Source: a virus
Reading direction: 5' to 3' (one strand)
Length of the DNA stretch: 21,157 nucleotides
Virus record (IMG/VR): IMGVR_UViG_3300030102_000637
Location: 1-21,157 of that record
Below the pieces are notes generated by a model. It was not told the origin of the DNA, did no database searches, and was given only the letters and a program-made list of their open reading frames with translations. Made by a program: the position numbers and the translations under genes. Shown here one piece after another: positions 15,122 through 21,147 of this stretch (within the stretch, counting starts at the first letter, position 1; every line of letters begins with the position of its first letter).

Positions 15122-16624
15122 TTATTCAGGAAAAGCACTATCACGAGTATCTATAGTTAATGCTCCTCCAGTAATAGGATTATCTACTACTCTTAAACCA
15201 CCTTCTAAATTTATTTTATTAAGAACTTCTTCAACAGCTTGTTTTATAGATTTTCCTTCTTCTACTTTTTTCTCTACTTCTTCTTTTTCTGAAGTAGTTA
15301 AATTTTTAACAGCTTCTTTAAAATCTTTAGGTGCTGTTATATCACCTAAAATTGATTTAGTAACTCCTCTTCCAAAAGAACTATCAATAAAAGGCTTTTC
15401 TCTATCAAATAAAGTTTTTCTTAAAGCACCACCGAGTAATTTAGAATCACCAATTAATATATCTCTTATTATACCTTGTGGTGTTAAAGATGTTAAGCCT
15501 GTATAAAAATCAGAACTTAGTTTACCAAGATCGCCTAAACCTTGACCTATTTGACTAAGACCAAAAGTAAAAGCATCCATACCACCAGTATAGCTTGGAG
15601 TTTGAGTTTCAGGATCATAACCTACTTCAACATCTAATCCTCGTGTAATAGCTTGTCTTTGTAAATTTTTTGCAAGTTCTATATCTGTAGGATCTAATCC
15701 AGCAAGTCTATTTTCTACATCAAGATCTGATTCTTGAAACTTATTAAAAAGACTAGATGCAAAATCATCTTCAAGATCAAATTGTCTCTGCTTTTCTAAA
15801 TCTTGTTTATATTGGTCCTGTGCTTGTTCTGTAGATGGGCCAGTTTGATCTCCTCTATAGCCACCTGTTTCCCTAACATCATAATTATCATCATCAGTTT
15901 TATTTTGATTAGAACTACTATTACTAGAACTACTATTACTAGAACCACCATTAGATCTAGCAACAATAGGTAATCCTATTAAACCACCTTTAGCTTTTCC
16001 TCCACCTGTTGATCTTTTAATTATAGGTGAATATTCTACATTTTTTTTATCATCTATAGGAGTAAAGTCTTCATAATCTATATCATAGTTATAAGCTAAA
16101 TTACGTTCTTCATCACTAACTTTTTCACCAAGATAATCTTTAAATTTAATAAAATCTTTTCTAGCTTGTGCTTTAAAATTTTCTAATCTTTTTTCTTCCC
16201 TTGATGTTTGATCATCACTAATTTGAGGTGCAGCATCCCCTTGACCTTCAACAGCCATCTCAAGTTGCTCACGTAATTTTTGAAGACTTGTTACAGGAAT
16301 ACCTGTAACATCTGGTAAGTCATAATCAATAACACCGGGAATATATTCTCTTATTGGTCCTTCTTTAAATCTAGGAGCATCTCTATCAAAAGTAGATACT
16401 GCACTTTCATCATCACCAAGACCAAATCTAGCAAAACTATATTTATTAAGAAGATCAGATATTAAAGAATCTTGACCATATTCTTTATAAAATGCTGCTG
16501 CTTCAGGTCCACCTACATTAAAATAATCTTCTTCAGTTAAGTAGTCTGGTCCTAACACTGGTAATAGTTTAGGGAATCTTCGCATATCTACATTGCGAAA
16601 TCCCGGTAGTTTTCGTAGTGCCAT
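15122..16624 (-). CDS. Putative virion protein of unknown role (between terL and portal)
   Basis: A 500-residue protein starting MALRKLPGFRNVDMRRFPK, with AAGGGG 8 bases upstream. The N-terminal 200 residues are acidic and Tyr/Phe-rich. Residues 205-225 have TGGGKAKGGLIGLPIVAR, followed by a Ser/Asn run (about 225-240), then an acidic linker. A helical C-terminal region follows (GMDAFTFGLSQIGQGLGDLG; TTSEKEEVEKKVEEGKSIKQ), ending GALTIDTRDSAFPE. The DT.DSAF ending recurs in the transglycosylase protein (residues 414-420). No known family is recognised. It has its own promoter, and its position suggests a head component or a protein packaged with the DNA. Confidence 0.7.
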   Translation of the reverse strand: MALRKLPGFRNVDMRRFPKLLPVLGPDYLTEEDYFNVGGPEAAAFYKEYGQDSLISDLLNKYSFARFGLGDDESAVSTFDRDAPRFKEGPIREYIPGVIDYDLPDVTGIPVTSLQKLREQLEMAVEGQGDAAPQISDDQTSREEKRLENFKAQARKDFIKFKDYLGEKVSDEERNLAYNYDIDYEDFTPIDDKKNVEYSPIIKRSTGGGKAKGGLIGLPIVARSNGGSSNSSSSNSSSNQNKTDDDNYDVRETGGYRGDQTGPSTEQAQDQYKQDLEKQRQFDLEDDFASSLFNKFQESDLDVENRLAGLDPTDIELAKNLQRQAITRGLDVEVGYDPETQTPSYTGGMDAFTFGLSQIGQGLGDLGKLSSDFYTGLTSLTPQGIIRDILIGDSKLLGGALRKTLFDREKPFIDSSFGRGVTKSILGDITAPKDFKEAVKNLTTSEKEEVEKKVEEGKSIKQAVEEVLNKINLEGGLRVVDNPITGGALTIDTRDSAFPE

Positions 16625-16654
16625 AGAAATCCCCTTAAATTTTACCTCTCTTAT

Positions 16655-16683
16655 ATTATATCATACTTTTTCTAGATTCGCAA
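16655..16683 (-). promoter_or_regulatory. Sigma-70-like promoter after terL
   Basis: On the minus strand TTGCGA and TATAAT are separated by 17 bases, with TG one base before the -10 box. It lies in the 60-base gap between the terL stop and the 500-residue gene. Confidence 0.8.
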
Positions 16684-16684
16684 A

Positions 16685-18223
16685 TCATACATTCCAATAA
16701 GTTGCTCTTCTAGTTCTCTCACCATCTTCATATTCAGGATCGTCAGGATGTGTAAGATTCCATGAGTCTTTCATATAGTGTATAGCCATTGTTAAAGCAT
16801 CTACCTGATCATCATGAGCAGCATTTGGAAACCTTATTAATTCTTCTACTAGATCATCTGCCCACTTTTTATTCATAGGTATCCACACTCTACCTGATTC
16901 CATCATAGGTGTAGATGCGTATACTCGTGCAGTCTTATCTCTATCTGGTGTATAATCTAAAACAGGTAGACCAGCCCTACGCATATCTTGTATAAGTGAT
17001 TGACCAGATGCTTTCTTTTCTATCATACAGACATCAGGCTTATGTTGGTTATACAACTTCTGCGCCAGCCGCCTTAGTTCTGGATATTCAAACCTACCTT
17101 TAATATTACCTAGCAGTATTAAATGTGGGGCATAGTCTTCATACCCTTGATCATCTTGATTATACATATAGAAAATACCCCATGTTTGTATTACACTATA
17201 ATCAGCAGTGCTTGCTGTAGAGAAAGCTGTATCATAAGTTTGTATTACAAAGTCACAGGTAGGTGGTTCATCATACTCCCAGTTTTTAAGCCATCGTTTT
17301 TTTATGAGGCCACCCTCTTCAGGTGTAGGGTCTTGCATGTAAAGAGCGTTCCAATAACGAGAACCATTAGAAGCTTTAATTTCATTCTCATCTATTTTAA
17401 GTACACTATCTGGTTTCCACTCTGGAAAATAACTAGATCCTACTGGAAGATCTAAAAGATCTGCTGCATCTTCATCTAACCATGCTGGTATCTTTACAAC
17501 ATCCCAAGGTATTGTTTCATAGTCAGACATATTCTCTTGTTGTTTTAGAAGCCAGCCACAAAGATCATCATAATGATACCTTGTATTTATTATTACTATA
17601 GCTCCATTAGGCATGATACGTGTTCTAAGTCCAGCAGGATACCATTCTTTTATAAATCTTCTACCTGCACTAGAAATAGCATCTTCTTCTGACATAGCAT
17701 CATCTAAAATTGCTACATGTGCGCCTCGTCCAGCTATTTGTGAGCGTACACCAGCAGCATAGTACATTCCATTTTGGTTTGTCTTCCATTTACCTGCTGC
17801 TCTAACGTCACTTCGTAAAGACACACCATGAAATACCTTTTGAAACTCTTCTGTGTTTACTATATCACGAACTGATCTGCCAAAATCACTGGCTAGTTGA
17901 TCACTATGTGAGATAGTTAGGAGTTCATGTTCAGGATTTCTACCTATGTACCATGCAGGAAAGAGTTTAGAGCAGACAACAGACTTAGAAGATCGTGGTG
18001 GTAGAAAGACCATCAGTCTTTTTATCTCTCCTGATTCTACTTGTTGTAATTTATCAGAGATAACTTCTATGTGTCGCCCCATTTTAAAGCCAGACACAAG
18101 ACTAGGTGCTACTAATCTTACAAAAGACAAGAAGTCAGTGTTACATTGTTGATTAACTTGCTGAGACAACAGCCCTTCAAGCTGTATATAAGACTCTATA
18201 TAGTTACTATTTAGTTGTTCCAT
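16685..18223 (-). CDS. terL: Terminase large subunit
   Basis: A 512-residue protein, the usual length for TerL. The ATPase half shows a Walker A-like LPPRSSKS (residues 74-81), Walker B AILDDAMS (171-178, acidic D174/D175) and a coupling motif IVIINTRYHYDD. The nuclease half shows QTYDTAFS (D331), CMIEKKASGQSLIQ (E402) and HDDQVDALTMAIHYM (D471, D472, D475). TerL drives DNA into the empty head through the portal and cuts the concatemer. PPRSSKS in place of GxxxxGK(T/S) is common in phage TerLs. Its promoter lies at 18311-18339 and it starts the late cluster. No small terminase gene is next to it. Confidence 0.95.
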   Translation of the reverse strand: MEQLNSNYIESYIQLEGLLSQQVNQQCNTDFLSFVRLVAPSLVSGFKMGRHIEVISDKLQQVESGEIKRLMVFLPPRSSKSVVCSKLFPAWYIGRNPEHELLTISHSDQLASDFGRSVRDIVNTEEFQKVFHGVSLRSDVRAAGKWKTNQNGMYYAAGVRSQIAGRGAHVAILDDAMSEEDAISSAGRRFIKEWYPAGLRTRIMPNGAIVIINTRYHYDDLCGWLLKQQENMSDYETIPWDVVKIPAWLDEDAADLLDLPVGSSYFPEWKPDSVLKIDENEIKASNGSRYWNALYMQDPTPEEGGLIKKRWLKNWEYDEPPTCDFVIQTYDTAFSTASTADYSVIQTWGIFYMYNQDDQGYEDYAPHLILLGNIKGRFEYPELRRLAQKLYNQHKPDVCMIEKKASGQSLIQDMRRAGLPVLDYTPDRDKTARVYASTPMMESGRVWIPMNKKWADDLVEELIRFPNAAHDDQVDALTMAIHYMKDSWNLTHPDDPEYEDGERTRRATYWNV

Positions 18224-18256
18224 AGTAATATTCTTATTATTAATATTATAATTATA

Positions 18257-18280
18257 AAAAAAATATATCTTAGTAGTTAA
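18257..18280 (-). repeat. 24-bp direct repeat, copy 1
   Basis: Seven A bases followed by TATATCTTAGTAGTTAA. The identical 24 bases recur at 18351-18374, 94 bases away. This copy lies downstream of the terL promoter, in the leader. Confidence 0.9.
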
Positions 18281-18281
18281 T

Positions 18282-18300
18282 TAGTAACTATTTAGTTACT
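18282..18300. repeat. AGTAACT inverted repeat
   Basis: TAGTAACTATTTAGTTACT can form a 7-bp hairpin (AGTAACT/AGTTACT). The core TAATTAGTAACTATTTA (18279-18295) occurs as a perfect inverted copy at 18372-18388, and a partial copy (TAGTTACTATTTAGTT) lies at 18201-18216 at the start of terL. Likely operator-type sites. Confidence 0.7.
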
Positions 18301-18310
18301 CTATAGATAT

Positions 18311-18339
18311 ATTATACACTATTTATTATAAATCTACAA
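18311..18339 (-). promoter_or_regulatory. Sigma-70-like promoter for terL
   Basis: On the minus strand TTGTAG and TATAAT are separated by 17 bases. The 24-bp direct repeat brackets it on both sides. It would give a leader of roughly 80 bases containing the AGTAACT hairpin. Confidence 0.7.
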
Positions 18340-18350
18340 TAGTAATATAT

Positions 18351-18374
18351 AAAAAAATATATCTTAGTAGTTAA
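18351..18374 (-). repeat. 24-bp direct repeat, copy 2
   Basis: Identical to 18257-18280. This copy lies just upstream of the -35 box of the terL promoter and is adjacent to the inverted copy of the AGTAACT core. Confidence 0.9.
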
Positions 18375-18506
18375 ATAGTTACTAATTAGTACCGCACTGT
18401 GGTATTTTAGCAACAATGATAGATACCTTTTTTATTTTGATTATAAACCCTAGTATTTTTGTTCTTAAATCAGGGTTCCTTTTTCTTGTCTTGTGTGCTG
18501 TGTAAA

Positions 18507-18532
18507 TTTTTTGTGTAGGCCTATGCAAAAAA
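18507..18532. repeat. Imperfect A/T-flanked palindrome
   Basis: Six T bases, GTGTAGGCCTATGC and six A bases form a 26-base inverted repeat centred on AGGCCT with two unmatched positions. There is no U-tract after it on either strand, so it is not a simple terminator. Confidence 0.6.
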
Positions 18533-18586
18533 GACAAAAAGAACAAAACAAGAACACAAGGCATCTCTTTTTCTGTATAGAAATGT

Positions 18587-18599
18587 TCGGACTGTCCGA
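18587..18599. repeat. TCGGAC-T-GTCCGA palindrome, copy 1
   Basis: A 13-bp perfect palindrome in non-coding DNA. The same word extended to 15 bp occurs at 19768-19782, and the half-sites occur in the opposite orientation in the 20953-20977 hairpin. Confidence 0.85.
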
Positions 18600-18615
18600 G
18601 GATCTGCTAAATATT

Positions 18616-18635
18616 GATGATGTGGCCATATAATA
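18616..18635 (+). promoter_or_regulatory. Repeated TATAAT-containing element, copy 1
   Basis: The pattern ATxATGTGxxCATATAATA is shared with 18714-18733 (16 of 20 positions identical). It contains a consensus -10 box but no recognisable -35 box at 16-18 bases, so an activator or a different sigma factor may be needed. Confidence 0.45.
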
Positions 18636-18713
18636 TCTCTGTAGTTGTCTAAATAATGCAAAAAAATGCATATTAAAGCAAAAAACCTAGGGTTTTGGGG
18701 TTGTATTTATAAT

Positions 18714-18733
18714 CATTATGTGCTCATATAATA
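18714..18733 (+). promoter_or_regulatory. Repeated TATAAT-containing element, copy 2
   Basis: The second copy of the same element, 98 bases from the first. It lies directly before the structured leader of the first rightward gene. TTGTAT is present upstream but with a 20-base spacer. Confidence 0.45.
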
Positions 18734-18734
18734 A

Positions 18735-18782
18735 CACCAGACGGCAACGGGGTGGCCACTGGTGACGATATTTCGACACCCC
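18735..18782 (+). promoter_or_regulatory. Possible H-type pseudoknot leader
   Basis: A GC-rich patch in AT-rich DNA. CACCAG (18735-18740) can pair with CTGGTG (18759-18764). GGGGTG (18749-18754), in that loop, can pair with CACCCC (18777-18782). The second stem ends 9 bases before the AAGGA ribosome binding site of the next gene. It could be a translational control element. No known riboswitch class was matched by eye. Confidence 0.5.
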
Positions 18783-18804
18783 TATGATGATAAGGAACTT
18801 TAAA

Positions 18805-19386
18805 ATGATAAATGAAACACAAGCCCAAAAAAAGATGAACGGCATTAACAAAGATCAAAAGGCTGGACTAGCAACACCAACTAAAATTGCAGACTATTCG
18901 GCAATGGGCGAGATATTTAACCAAGCCAAAATTGAGGTTGGAGCTGGCAAGGTCACTAAAAAAGTTTGGGAAAATGTAAATCAAAAATATCCAAATGTGG
19001 CGTTTAATGCAGTTTTAAAAGATAGTGCATTAAATTATCTAGTCTCTAACTTCCTATTTTGCTATGAGAAAGAAAAAGAGTTGATCCAATTCCTAAAGGA
19101 TACTAAAACACAAGTAAAGATGGATAATCTTAGAAGAGTATACGCTAGGCACACACGAGTTATTGAGACTGAAACAGTCACAAGTGACACTCAGATGGCA
19201 AGTTCTGGCAATGAACCAACGGCCAAAAATGCCAATGACTCGCTATCGAGTAAGATTGAAAGACTAGCCAAGGCAATAGAAAAGGAAGTTAAAGACACTG
19301 AAATATCACCTTTAGAGATGGCCGAGGCCTTGGTTAAGTTATACAAACAAACACCAGCACAACGTGCTCTAAATATAGCCAAGTAA
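18805..19386 (+). CDS. First rightward gene, unknown function
   Basis: A 193-residue protein. I choose the ATG at 18805 (MINETQAQKKMNG) because AAGGA lies 8 bases upstream. The in-frame ATG at 18784 has no binding site and would overlap the structured leader. The N-terminal half looks globular (ADYSAMGEIFNQAKIEVGAG, KVWENVNQKYPNVAFNAVLK, NYLVSNFLFCYEKEKELIQF). The C-terminal half is a Ser/Thr/Asn linker followed by a helix (SSKIERLAKAIEKEVKDTE, MAEALVKLYKQ). No family is recognised. It faces the late cluster and is closed by its own terminator, so it may be an early or regulatory gene. Confidence 0.75.
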   Translation: MINETQAQKKMNGINKDQKAGLATPTKIADYSAMGEIFNQAKIEVGAGKVTKKVWENVNQKYPNVAFNAVLKDSALNYLVSNFLFCYEKEKELIQFLKDTKTQVKMDNLRRVYARHTRVIETETVTSDTQMASSGNEPTAKNANDSLSSKIERLAKAIEKEVKDTEISPLEMAEALVKLYKQTPAQRALNIAK

Positions 19387-19407
19387 TACCACCACATAAC
19401 AAACTAT

Positions 19408-19434
19408 AGAGACTCTTCGGAGTCTCTTTTTTTT
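19408..19434 (+). terminator. Intrinsic terminator
   Basis: AGAGACTC, a TTCG loop and GAGTCTCT, followed by eight T bases. A textbook rho-independent terminator 22 bases after the 193-residue gene. Confidence 0.95.
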
Positions 19435-19475
19435 GTCTTTTTTGTAGTAACAAAAGAAGCAGCATTATGTGCTGA

Positions 19476-19504
19476 TTGCATCTACTAGTAGGCCATGCCA
19501 TAAT
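19476..19504 (+). promoter_or_regulatory. Sigma-70-like promoter
   Basis: TTGCAT and CATAAT are separated by 17 bases, with TG one base before the -10 box. It lies between the terminator at 19408 and the 75-residue gene, which begins 34 bases downstream of the -10 box. Confidence 0.6.
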
Positions 19505-19537
19505 AATGGAGTGAGAAAAACATAGAGGAATAGACGC

Positions 19538-19765
19538 ATGGCAAAACAACAACGGACTTATTGGCCTAACCACGCACCACTAGGTGACAGTGAACACAGT
19601 GACAGAACATTAACAGATACGAACTTCCTCTTGTTGAAGCGTAAGGGGTACGCAATAGGCCATAACTGGGGACAAGGTGCTTGTGTTACATCTAAACACA
19701 GCAGAGAATTAATTGAGTTAGATAATGCTGTGCGTTTACTTAAACGAAAGGAACATTACACATAA
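19538..19765 (+). CDS. Small hypothetical protein
   Basis: A 75-residue protein starting MAKQQRTYWPNHAPLGDSEH, with AGAGGA 8 bases before the ATG. It is hydrophilic, with YAIGHNWGQGACVTSKH in the middle and a basic helical end (NAVRLLKRKEHYT). No family or motif is recognised. It has its own promoter-like sequence after a terminator and is followed by a palindrome. Confidence 0.65.
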   Translation: MAKQQRTYWPNHAPLGDSEHSDRTLTDTNFLLLKRKGYAIGHNWGQGACVTSKHSRELIELDNAVRLLKRKEHYT

Positions 19766-19767
19766 TC

Positions 19768-19782
19768 CTCGGACTGTCCGAG
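19768..19782. repeat. CTCGGACTGTCCGAG palindrome, copy 2
   Basis: A 15-bp perfect palindrome just after the 75-residue gene. No T-run follows on either strand, so it is unlikely to end transcription by itself. It shares its 13-bp core with 18587-18599. Confidence 0.85.
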
Positions 19783-19817
19783 AAACTGTGAACACCTAAA
19801 AATGGGAGAATTGAACC

Positions 19818-19898
19818 ATGATTAAAACAATGTTTGAAACAGTTATATTAGGAATGTTATTAACAGTTATATTGTTTATTGGAACGGTGGTGTTATAA
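19818..19898 (+). CDS. Tiny single-span membrane peptide
   Basis: A 26-residue frame starting MIKTMFETVILGMLLTVI and continuing hydrophobic to its end, one predicted membrane helix. GGGAGAA lies 7-8 bases before the ATG. Its stop is one base before the ATG of the next membrane protein gene, so the two are probably translated together. Function unknown. Small membrane peptides of phages can act in lysis or superinfection exclusion. Confidence 0.55.
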   Translation: MIKTMFETVILGMLLTVILFIGTVVL

Positions 19899-19899
19899 A

Positions 19900-20124
19900 A
19901 TGAAAACAAAAATAATATTATTAATTACAAGTTTTATTAGTACAATATCAACAATAACAGTCATAAATATTGATTTGTTACTTGGTATTATGTTAATGAT
20001 TGTGGCTATTATATCTTTTATTGGTTTTCTTCATGAAGCAATACAAGATTATAACCTTGCACAAGAATATCCAAATTTATGCGGTAAAAGAATACCCAAA
20101 TTTATGAGAAAGGAAGTAAAATGA
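19900..20124 (+). CDS. Small two-span membrane protein
   Basis: A 74-residue protein starting MKTKIILLITSFISTISTIT. I choose the ATG at 19900, coupled to the upstream stop. An earlier in-frame TTG at 19879 lies inside the previous gene. Two hydrophobic segments (about residues 5-24 and 26-45) are joined by a short Asn/Asp turn. The C-terminal 28 residues are hydrophilic and end basic (KRIPKFMRKEVK). The shape is like small holins or anti-holins, but no family signature is present and no endolysin is next to it. It is closed by a terminator. Confidence 0.65.
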   Translation: MKTKIILLITSFISTISTITVINIDLLLGIMLMIVAIISFIGFLHEAIQDYNLAQEYPNLCGKRIPKFMRKEVK

Positions 20125-20152
20125 GAGGGGCTTTGCAGCTCCTCTTTTTTTT
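20125..20152 (+). terminator. Intrinsic terminator
   Basis: GAGGGGCT, a TTGC loop and AGCTCCTC (one G-U pair), followed by eight T bases, directly after the 74-residue gene's stop codon. Confidence 0.93.
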
Positions 20153-20193
20153 GGTATATTTAATTAAATTAACTATTACGGAGAACAGAATAA

Positions 20194-20949
20194 ATGAAAA
20201 TTAAACAGCTAAAACCTAAAGGTTATATTATATATGATGGCCCATCTCAAATAGATGGTTTACCTATAGTAGTTATTGCATTAGAGGATTCTAAAAATAA
20301 CAAAACAGGTAAAATGCTACAAACTCTTATTATTAAAAAAGATATTGACCCTATTACGGCAAGCAGAACAGGTGCAGATTATAGTATATGCGGTAGCTGT
20401 ATACATAGGGGAGAACCGCATAATGGTAGCAAAGGTGGAGCAAAGAAACGTAGCTGTTATGTTATGTTACTTATGGTTTTGAGTGTATATAAAGCATATA
20501 TAAAAGGTAATTATAAAACTATGTTAGGCCATAAAAATATACAATCAGTAGGCGACAATCTCCATGTGCGACTAGGTACATATGGAGATCCTGCCGCAGT
20601 ACCCTCTTACATATGGGAAAGCCTATTGTCTAATAGCAAAGGTCATACGGCATACAGCCATCAAGCTAACATAGAATCTGCTGACTTTAGGCCAGACATA
20701 TTCATGCGTAGTGCAGATAACTTGACAGAAGCAAAGCAAGCATGGCAGAATGGTGAGCGTACTTTTAGAGTGACAACTAACGAGAATGATGTAGTGAAAG
20801 GTAAAGAAATTATATGCCCTGCTACACCAGAGGGAGGACAGAAAACTAATTGTATTAAATGTTTATTATGTTCAGGTAATACCAAACAAGCAAAATCAAT
20901 AGCAGTTGTTGTGCATGGTGCAGGTAAAAAGCATTTTGCTACAGCATAA
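20194..20949 (+). CDS. Cys-rich phage/plasmid protein of unknown function
   Basis: A 251-residue protein starting MKIKQLKPKGYIIYDGPSQI, with CGGAG about 10 bases upstream. Cysteines are clustered: C66, C69 and C88 in the first half (ICGSCIHRG, RSCY), and C208, C220, C223, C226 near the end (ICPATPEGGQKTNCIKCLLCSG). Between them are VRLGTYGDPAAVPSYIWESL and HTAYSHQ. I recognise a widespread family with GxYGDPAAVP, a H-T-x-Y-x-H-Q motif and a terminal C-rich knuckle, found on phages and plasmids (I associate it with DUF7227, unverified). Two metal or iron-sulfur sites are likely. The function is not known. It has no obvious partner except the convergent small gene downstream. Confidence 0.75.
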   Translation: MKIKQLKPKGYIIYDGPSQIDGLPIVVIALEDSKNNKTGKMLQTLIIKKDIDPITASRTGADYSICGSCIHRGEPHNGSKGGAKKRSCYVMLLMVLSVYKAYIKGNYKTMLGHKNIQSVGDNLHVRLGTYGDPAAVPSYIWESLLSNSKGHTAYSHQANIESADFRPDIFMRSADNLTEAKQAWQNGERTFRVTTNENDVVKGKEIICPATPEGGQKTNCIKCLLCSGNTKQAKSIAVVVHGAGKKHFATA

Positions 20950-20952
20950 AAC

Positions 20953-20977
20953 AAATTGTCCGAAGTTCGGACAATTT
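20953..20977. terminator. Bidirectional hairpin between convergent genes
   Basis: AAATTGTCCGAA, one G and TTCGGACAATTT form a perfect 25-base inverted repeat 4 bases after the 251-residue gene and 3 bases after the stop of the convergent gene. Short T tracts flank it on both strands, so it can act in both directions, although the U-tracts are short. Confidence 0.7.
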
Positions 20978-20979
20978 AA

Positions 20980-21147
20980 TTACTTACCATTATTTACTCT
21001 AGATATAAAAATTTCTTTATTAAATCTAGGATTTTCTTTGCTCAATACATCTGCAAAATCATTAGCTAGATCATTAATAGTAAAGATACCTTTTTGGTTA
21101 TTATTATATAATACGTCAGCTATAATCTCAAAATCTTTGCGTGTCAT
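20980..21147 (-). CDS. Small phage/plasmid protein (MTRKDF type)
   Basis: A 55-residue frame starting MTRKDFEIIADVLYNNNQKG, preceded by AGGAAG. It ends with the motif ENPRFNKEIFISRVNNGK. I know a common family of very small proteins on phages and plasmids with the form MT.KD...IA......., then A..L...NPRFD...F, with no assigned function. It faces left, against the 251-residue gene, with which it shares the terminal hairpin. Its promoter lies outside the window. Confidence 0.75.
   Translation of the reverse strand: MTRKDFEIIADVLYNNNQKGIFTINDLANDFADVLSKENPRFNKEIFISRVNNGK

Larger units (their letters stand above)
18224..18804. other. Divergent non-coding control region
   Basis: About 580 bases with no supported gene separate the leftward late cluster from the rightward unit. 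From left to right it holds AT-rich direct and inverted repeats around the terL promoter, a T-rich then A-rich stretch centred near 18519, a palindrome at 18587, two TATAAT-containing elements and a GC-rich structured leader. It could hold an origin as well, but no iteron set or DnaA box was seen. Confidence 0.75.

Noticed and set aside
18382-18671. Minus-strand frames of 60 and 68 codons in the control region
   Set aside because: They have low-complexity composition from the A/T-rich stretch, lack a binding site and overlap palindromes and repeats.
18735-18782. Assignment of the GC-rich leader to a known riboswitch (SAM-II, preQ1, guanidine-III considered)
   Set aside because: Only the general pseudoknot topology agrees. 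The conserved bases of these classes as I remember them are not present.
18784-18804. Earlier ATG for the 193-residue protein
   Set aside because: No ribosome binding site precedes it, and AAGGA is perfectly placed for the ATG at 18805.
18587-19782. TCGGACTGTCCGA palindromes as rho-independent terminators
   Set aside because: Neither copy is followed by a T-run on either strand. Only the related hairpin at 20953 lies where a terminator is expected.
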